Origin: Streptomyces venezuelae
GTDB lineage: Bacteria; Actinomycetota; Actinomycetes; Streptomycetales; Streptomycetaceae
Assembly (NCBI RefSeq): GCF_008642335.1
Contig: NZ_CP029191.1
Coordinates: forward strand, 1,240,001 to 1,304,000
Length of the DNA: 64,000 bases
Reading direction: 5' to 3'
Shown: piece by piece, positions 58,710 to 64,000 of the stretch
Layout of the letters: each line of letters begins with the position of its first letter
How positions within the stretch are numbered: the first letter of the stretch is position 1
Made by a program: the position numbers and the translations under genes
The notes under the pieces: generated by a model
What the model saw: the letters and a program-made list of their open reading frames with translations, nothing else
Databases searched by the model: none
Told to the model about the DNA's origin: nothing

Positions 58710-59257
58710 GATTCCACTCTCCGCTGTGCGCCGCCGATCAGCAGCTCGGCGATCATGTACGAGAAGTCGTTGGCGGCCACCCGGCCGTCCTGGACGGCCC
58801 ACGCGCCGGAGCCGATGAGGCCGTAGAACGCCTCGGTGAGCCAGACGGGTGTCAGGTCGATACGGAACTCGCCGTTCTCCTGACCACGCCGGAAGAGGGC
58901 GGCGAGCCGGTCGTCGATGTGGGACCAGCCGTCGTTCTGCGCGTCGCCCTCGAAGAGCTGGTTCTCGGTGTAGAGGAACGCGAGCAGGCCCGCGGCGGGT
59001 TCGATCTCCTTCACCAGGCGCCGCAGCGCGTCCCCGGCGCCGTCGTCGTCGAGCCGGGCGCGGACGAGGGCGGCCTCGCACTCCTGGAGGCCGAGGTCTT
59101 CGAGGGCACGCACGAGCGCGTCGCGGCCCGCGAAGTGGCGGTGGAGGGTCGCCCTGCTGATGCCCGCGGCACGGGCGACCTCGTCCATGGTGGAGGTGGC
59201 TTTGCGGGTGAGCAGGGCGGCGGCGCTGCGCAGGACCTGGTCGCGATCGACTGACAT
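58706..59257 (-). CDS. TetR-family repressor
   Basis: The 183-residue regulator has an N-terminal HTH (VDRDQVLRSAAALLTRKATSTMDEVARAAGISRATLHRHFAGRDALVRALEDL) and a helical ligand domain (LAALFRRGQENGEFRIDLTPVWLTEAFYGLIGSGAWAV). It is expected to repress the downstream MFS gene and itself through the palindrome at 59275-59296. I chose ATG at 59257; an ATG at 59284 would put the start inside that palindrome, which is less likely for a real start. The MFS gene start overlaps its stop. Confidence 0.9.
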   Translation of the reverse strand: MSVDRDQVLRSAAALLTRKATSTMDEVARAAGISRATLHRHFAGRDALVRALEDLGLQECEAALVRARLDDDGAGDALRRLVKEIEPAAGLLAFLYTENQLFEGDAQNDGWSHIDDRLAALFRRGQENGEFRIDLTPVWLTEAFYGLIGSGAWAVQDGRVAANDFSYMIAELLIGGAQRRVES

Positions 59258-59274
59258 GAGACAAGCATAAGCCG

Positions 59275-59296
59275 CGTGAGACATTCATGTCTCACG
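59275..59296. promoter_or_regulatory. Probable TetR operator
   Basis: A 22-bp perfect palindrome (CGTGAGACAT-TC-ATGTCTCACG) lies 18 bp upstream of the chosen tetR start, between tetR and the aldo/keto reductase gene. Size and symmetry fit a TetR dimer site. A partial copy (TGAGACA) at 59257-59263 overlaps the start codon. Confidence 0.8.
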
Positions 59297-59336
59297 GGTT
59301 TCTCGCGGTGGCCTTCCCTCGTCCCGCTCCGCCCCC

Positions 59337-60311
59337 TCAGTTCCAGGGCAGCCGCGCGCGCCCCTCCCAGTACGCCGCCGGGTCCTGCGCCAGTCCCACC
59401 AGCCGTTCCACCTGACCGGCGTCGAGGTCGACGGCCGCGGCGTGGAGGTTGGAGACCAGCTGGGCCGACGTGGCCGCGCCGGAGAGGACGACGCCCGCCC
59501 ACGGTTCGGCCAGGAGGACGGCGAGCGCCACCGCGTCGCAGCCGAGGCCCGTCTCCTCGGCGACCTCGCGCAGCGCGGTGGGCGCGTACGGGTCGGCGAG
59601 GCGGCCGTTGGCCAGGCCCTCCTTGACGAGCACGGTGAGGCCCGCGTCGTGCGCCTCGGCGAGCGCGCGGCCCGCGGAGGTCTCCAGGATGTTGTACGTC
59701 GCCTGGACGGTGCGGAAGAGCGGCTCGCCGTCGACGGTCACGTCGAGGGCGGCGCGGATCGCCGCGGCCTGCTGGGGGCCGCTGACGGAGAGGCCGACGG
59801 TGACGCCCTCCGCCGCGAGCGCGGCGAGGCGGGCGTGGAGTTCCTTGTCGGTGAGCGCGGGGCTCTCGGGCGTCACGGAGTGCACCTGGTAGAGGTCGAG
59901 CCGGTCGCCGAGGAGCTCGGCGGTCTCGGCGCGCTGCCGGTCGTACGCCGCCGGGCTGTGGTCCTTGACCTCGTGCGGGCCCTCGGCGTCGGTGCGCCAG
60001 TCCGCCGTGTACGTGTAGCCCCACTTGCTGCCGATGACGACGTCACGGATGTCCGGCCTGGACGTCAGCCAGTCGCCGAGGAATTCCTCGGAGCGGCCGT
60101 ACGAGCGGGCCGCGTCGATGTAGCGGACCCCCGACGCGTAGGCGGCGTCGAGGAGTTCGAAGGTGCGTTCGCGCAGGGCCTCGACGGTGCGGGCGTGCGG
60201 CAGGTCGGTGTCGCGGCCCAGCGTGATGTAACCGGGCCTGCCGACGGCGGCGAGACCGAGCCCCAGGTGCGCGGTCGGGGTCGTGGCTGCGGCCAGCCTG
60301 GCGAAGGGCAT
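59337..60311 (-). CDS. Aldo/keto reductase
   Basis: The 324-residue (beta/alpha)8 oxidoreductase has the catalytic tetrad: Asp in YIDAARSYGRSE, Tyr in the same segment, Lys in VIGSKWGYTYT and His in LYQVHSVTPES. NADPH binding is suggested by LSGAATSAQLVSNL near the C-terminus. The substrate is unknown. It is on the same strand as, and downstream of, argH, 57 nt away. Confidence 0.9.
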   Translation of the reverse strand: MPFARLAAATTPTAHLGLGLAAVGRPGYITLGRDTDLPHARTVEALRERTFELLDAAYASGVRYIDAARSYGRSEEFLGDWLTSRPDIRDVVIGSKWGYTYTADWRTDAEGPHEVKDHSPAAYDRQRAETAELLGDRLDLYQVHSVTPESPALTDKELHARLAALAAEGVTVGLSVSGPQQAAAIRAALDVTVDGEPLFRTVQATYNILETSAGRALAEAHDAGLTVLVKEGLANGRLADPYAPTALREVAEETGLGCDAVALAVLLAEPWAGVVLSGAATSAQLVSNLHAAAVDLDAGQVERLVGLAQDPAAYWEGRARLPWN

Positions 60312-60368
60312 CGCGGGCTCCTCGTTGTAGGGGATCTCCCCGCCAACGTAACCCGCGACGCCCTCTCG

Positions 60369-61811
<1,443 letters not shown>

Positions 61812-61846
61812 TCAAGGCTGTCCGCTGGTGCAACCATCCACTGCTG

Positions 61847-61860
61847 TGCATGATTATGCA
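61847..61860. promoter_or_regulatory. Candidate ARG box upstream of argH
   Basis: A TGCAT-GATT-ATGCA inverted repeat sits 48-61 nt upstream of the argH start, in AT-rich sequence that is unusual for this genome. It matches the half-site layout of ArgR operators. It also lies 53 nt before the divergent PNPOx-like gene. Confidence 0.72.
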
Positions 61861-61912
61861 AAGGTTCGTATGTTTCGTCAACTCGACGACGGCGCGAGCA
61901 TAGTCTTCGGAC

Positions 61913-62518
61913 ATGGGAAAGACACACGACCGCATAGACGGCAGGCTCCGCACCTTCATCGAGGAACAGCCCATGTTCTTCACGGCGACCGCGCCCCTCG
62001 CCGGCGACGGCACGATCAACCTCTCCCCCAAGGGCCTCAAGGGCTCCTTCGCGGTGGTCGACGAACGGACGGTCGCCTACCTGGACTTCGCGGGCAGCAA
62101 CGCCGAGACCGTCGCCCATCTGAGGGAGAACGGCCGCATCACGCTGATGTGGTGCGCCTTCCAGGGACCGCCGAACATCGTGCGGGTGCACGGCCGCGGT
62201 GAGCCCGTCTTCCGCGACGACCCGCGCTTCACGGAGCTCCTCGGCCACTTCCCGGGCATCGATCCGGCCCCGCACGGGCTGCGCGCCGTCATCGTCGTGA
62301 CGGCCGACCTCATCCGCGACACCTGCGGGTACGGGGTGCCCTTCACGACATACGACGAGGACCGCGACCTGCACGGCAAGCGGTTCGCGCGCGAGGACGA
62401 CGTGTCGCTCAGCGCGTACTTCGCCAAGAAGGACCACATCGCGCAGAGCATCGACGGGCTTCCCGGCCTCCCCCTCCCCCTGCCGCCCACCCCCGCCCCG
62501 GCCGAACCCTCCGTGTAG
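61913..62518 (+). CDS. Pyridoxamine 5'-phosphate oxidase-fold protein
   Basis: The 201-residue protein has the FMN-binding split-barrel layout: FIEEQPMFFTATAPLAGDGTINLSPKGLKGSFAVVDERTVAYLDFAGSNAETVAHLRENGRITLMWCAF, then IVRVHGRGEPVF. These proteins bind FMN or F420, reducing or oxidising small substrates; the true one is unknown. It is divergent from argH and may share its upstream control region. Confidence 0.88.
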   Translation: MGKTHDRIDGRLRTFIEEQPMFFTATAPLAGDGTINLSPKGLKGSFAVVDERTVAYLDFAGSNAETVAHLRENGRITLMWCAFQGPPNIVRVHGRGEPVFRDDPRFTELLGHFPGIDPAPHGLRAVIVVTADLIRDTCGYGVPFTTYDEDRDLHGKRFAREDDVSLSAYFAKKDHIAQSIDGLPGLPLPLPPTPAPAEPSV

Positions 62519-62539
62519 CGACCACATATCGAGACGGGG

Positions 62540-63568
62540 TTGCACGCGCAGACGGCCGGGGCGTTGCATCGCGCCGTGCACCCCGAACAGATCACCGCGC
62601 AGACGGACCCGGCCGACAAGGCGGCCCGCCGCGCCGTCACCGTCTTCCCCGTCCTCGTCCTGGCCGCGGGCGCGCTCGGACTCGCCCTGCCGGACACGTT
62701 CGACGGCTGGGGCACGAACGTCCCGTACCTCCTCGGCGTGGTGATGTTCTGCATGGGCCTGACCATGACCCCGCTCGACTTCCAGGGCGTGGTCAGGCGG
62801 CCCTGGGCCGTCGCGCTCGGCCTGGTCGCTCATTACCTGATCATGCCGGGCCTCGGCTGGCTGATCGCCCACGCGCTCGGCCTGTCGCCGCAGTTGGCGG
62901 CCGGCGTGATCCTGGTGGGCTGCGCGCCGAGCGGCACCGCGTCCAACGTCGTGACGTATCTGGCACGCGGCGACGTGGCGCTTTCCGTCTCGGTCGCCAC
63001 GGTCTCGACGGTCCTGGCCCCGCTCGTCACCCCACCCCTGACCCTGCTGCTCGCGGGCGAGTACCTCCCCGTCGACGCGGGCTCGATGGTCACGGACATC
63101 TTCAAGACCGTGCTGCTCCCGGTGATCGCGGGCCTGCTCGTACGCCTGCTCTTCGGGCGGTACGTCGACCGGGTGCTCGGCGCGCTGCCGTGGCTGTCGG
63201 CGCTGACCATCGCCGCGATCGTGGCGATCGTCGTCGCGGGCAGCGCCGCGGCGATCAAGTCGGCGGCGGCGCTGGTGTTCCTCGCGGTCTTCCTGCACAA
63301 CGGCCTCGGCCTGGCACTGGGCTACGGCGCGGGCAGACTCTCCCGGCTCGGCCCGCCCGCGTCCCGCGCGATGGCGTTCGAGGTGGGCATGCAGAACTCA
63401 GGCCTGGCAGCCTCCCTGGCCACGGCCCACTTCAGCCCCCTCGCCGCCCTCCCGGCGGCGGTGTTCTCCGTGTGGCACAACGTCTCGGGGGCGTTGGTGG
63501 CGGCGTGGATGGCACATCGGGCGCGGCGGGACGGGCGGTCGCGGGACGGCGAACGCCTTCCGGCCTAG
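62540..63568 (+). CDS. Bile acid:sodium symporter family (BASS) transporter
   Basis: The 342-residue protein has about ten membrane helices, with the BASS pattern [87 protein letters not shown] and a second inverted repeat containing [37 protein letters not shown]. It probably imports an organic anion with sodium. The start is uncertain: TTG at 62540 or GTG at 62576; a hydrophilic leader of ~30 residues is present either way. Its stop overlaps that of the convergent argR by 4 nt. Confidence 0.9.
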   Translation: MHAQTAGALHRAVHPEQITAQTDPADKAARRAVTVFPVLVLAAGALGLALPDTFDGWGTNVPYLLGVVMFCMGLTMTPLDFQGVVRRPWAVALGLVAHYLIMPGLGWLIAHALGLSPQLAAGVILVGCAPSGTASNVVTYLARGDVALSVSVATVSTVLAPLVTPPLTLLLAGEYLPVDAGSMVTDIFKTVLLPVIAGLLVRLLFGRYVDRVLGALPWLSALTIAAIVAIVVAGSAAAIKSAAALVFLAVFLHNGLGLALGYGAGRLSRLGPPASRAMAFEVGMQNSGLAASLATAHFSPLAALPAAVFSVWHNVSGALVAAWMAHRARRDGRSRDGERLPA

Positions 63569-64000
63569 TGTTCGTTGGAGGCCAGGCGGAGCAGGTGGTC
63601 CGCCAGGGCCTGGCCTCCCGAGGGTTCCCTGCTGATGAGCATCAGCGTGTCGTCGCCCGCGATCGTGCCCAGGATGTCGTGGAGTTCGGCCTGGTCGATC
63701 GCGGAGGCCAGGAACTGGGCGGCGCCCGGTGGCGTGCGCAGGACGACGAGGTTGGCCGAGGCCTCCGCGGAGATCAGGAGTTCCGCGGAGAGGCGGCGCA
63801 TCCGCTCCTCCTTGGCCGACTCGCCCAGCGGTGCGCGCGGGGTGCGGAAACCGCCCTCGCTCGGGACCGCGTAGATGAGGTCGCCCTCGGCGTTGCGGAT
63901 CTTCACCGCGTTCAGCTCGTCCAGGTCGCGGGAGAGCGTCGCCTGAGTGACCGTCAGGCCGTCGTCGGCGAGCAGCTTCGCCAGCTGGCTCTGGGAGCGC
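63565..64000 (-). CDS. argR: Arginine repressor ArgR (C-terminal part, start outside the window)
   Basis: ArgR is a hexameric arginine-responsive regulator of the arg genes. The visible ~145 residues include part of the winged-helix domain ([47 protein letters not shown]) and the C-terminal oligomerisation domain, with the arginine-binding [12 protein letters not shown] motif and a hydrophobic strand [20 protein letters not shown]. The N-terminus lies beyond the window. With argH nearby it suggests a local arginine control unit. Confidence 0.93.
   Translation of the reverse strand, partial: RSQSQLAKLLADDGLTVTQATLSRDLDELNAVKIRNAEGDLIYAVPSEGGFRTPRAPLGESAKEERMRRLSAELLISAEASANLVVLRTPPGAAQFLASAIDQAELHDILGTIAGDDTLMLISREPSGGQALADHLLRLASNEH

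Overview
This 64 kb window is a high-GC actinobacterial chromosome segment, almost certainly from Streptomyces. The base composition is strongly GC-rich with extreme third-position bias, GTG starts are common, and it encodes the sporulation protein SsgB together with the pimA / acyltransferase / pgsA phosphatidylinositol-mannoside cluster. The overall order (secD-yajC-ruvBAC-yebC-pdxTS ... thrS ... ssgB ... cob ... metNIQ ... argH-argR) looks like an ordinary core region. I saw no prophage, insertion sequence, CRISPR array or biosynthetic gene cluster.

Layout. 1-6.3 kb (mostly minus strand): the 5' part of secD, then yajC, ruvB-ruvA-ruvC, yebC and the vitamin B6 pair pdxS-pdxT. 6.4-10.1 kb: a LemA-like membrane protein, a tandem array of hairpin repeats, and the phospholipid/PIM operon. 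10.3-14.4 kb (plus): a degenerate EF-G2-type translational GTPase and a large membrane protein. 14.4-19.3 kb (minus): a secreted protease that fuses M4 and M28 peptidases with a chitin-binding-type module, and an XRE/TPR-like regulator. 19.4-23.9 kb: a HIT protein, thrS, and a two-gene module pairing an unrecognised protein with a probable DUF4365 nuclease-fold protein. 24-28.2 kb: a DEDDh exonuclease and two identical tRNA-Val(CAC) genes flanking an SRPBCC protein and a very large membrane protein. 28.2-34.4 kb: ssgB, a CGNR regulator, small membrane proteins, a DsbA-like protein, a double GNAT protein and an aminodeoxychorismate synthase/lyase pair. 34.6-35.1 kb: a five-gene tRNA cluster (Gly, Cys, 3x Val). 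35.1-40.1 kb: a zinc-ribbon protein, a phosphotransferase, small proteins, a Ser/Thr kinase and a TrmH-type rRNA methyltransferase. 40.2-47.1 kb: cobalamin genes (CysG-like siroheme/precorrin-2 enzyme, a BluB-CobT fusion with a huge disordered N-terminus, CbiE/T). 47.2-51.5 kb: a GNAT gene and the methionine ABC importer metN-metI-metQ-metQ. 51.9-56.9 kb: HAD phosphatase, small membrane proteins, GNAT, a minimal sigma-like protein, a Tat-exported GDPD and an acyltransferase. 57-64 kb: a long inverted repeat, an MFS exporter with its TetR regulator and a palindromic operator, an aldo/keto reductase, argH with a candidate ARG box, a PNPOx-like protein, a BASS transporter and the 3' part of argR.

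The genes fall into several functional groups: protein export (SecD/YajC), recombination (RuvABC), PLP synthesis (PdxST), PIM lipids, cobalamin lower-ligand chemistry (BluB and CobT in one chain, plus CysG and CbiET), methionine uptake, and arginine synthesis with its regulator nearby. The items most worth a second look are the M4-M28-CBM fusion protease, the DUF4365-linked gene pair, the EF-G2 paralogue without an NKxD motif, the oversized BluB-CobT fusion, the repeat/hairpin arrays, and two well-defined operator candidates (TetR and ArgR). All functional statements rest on reading the sequence and on family knowledge; no database search was run.
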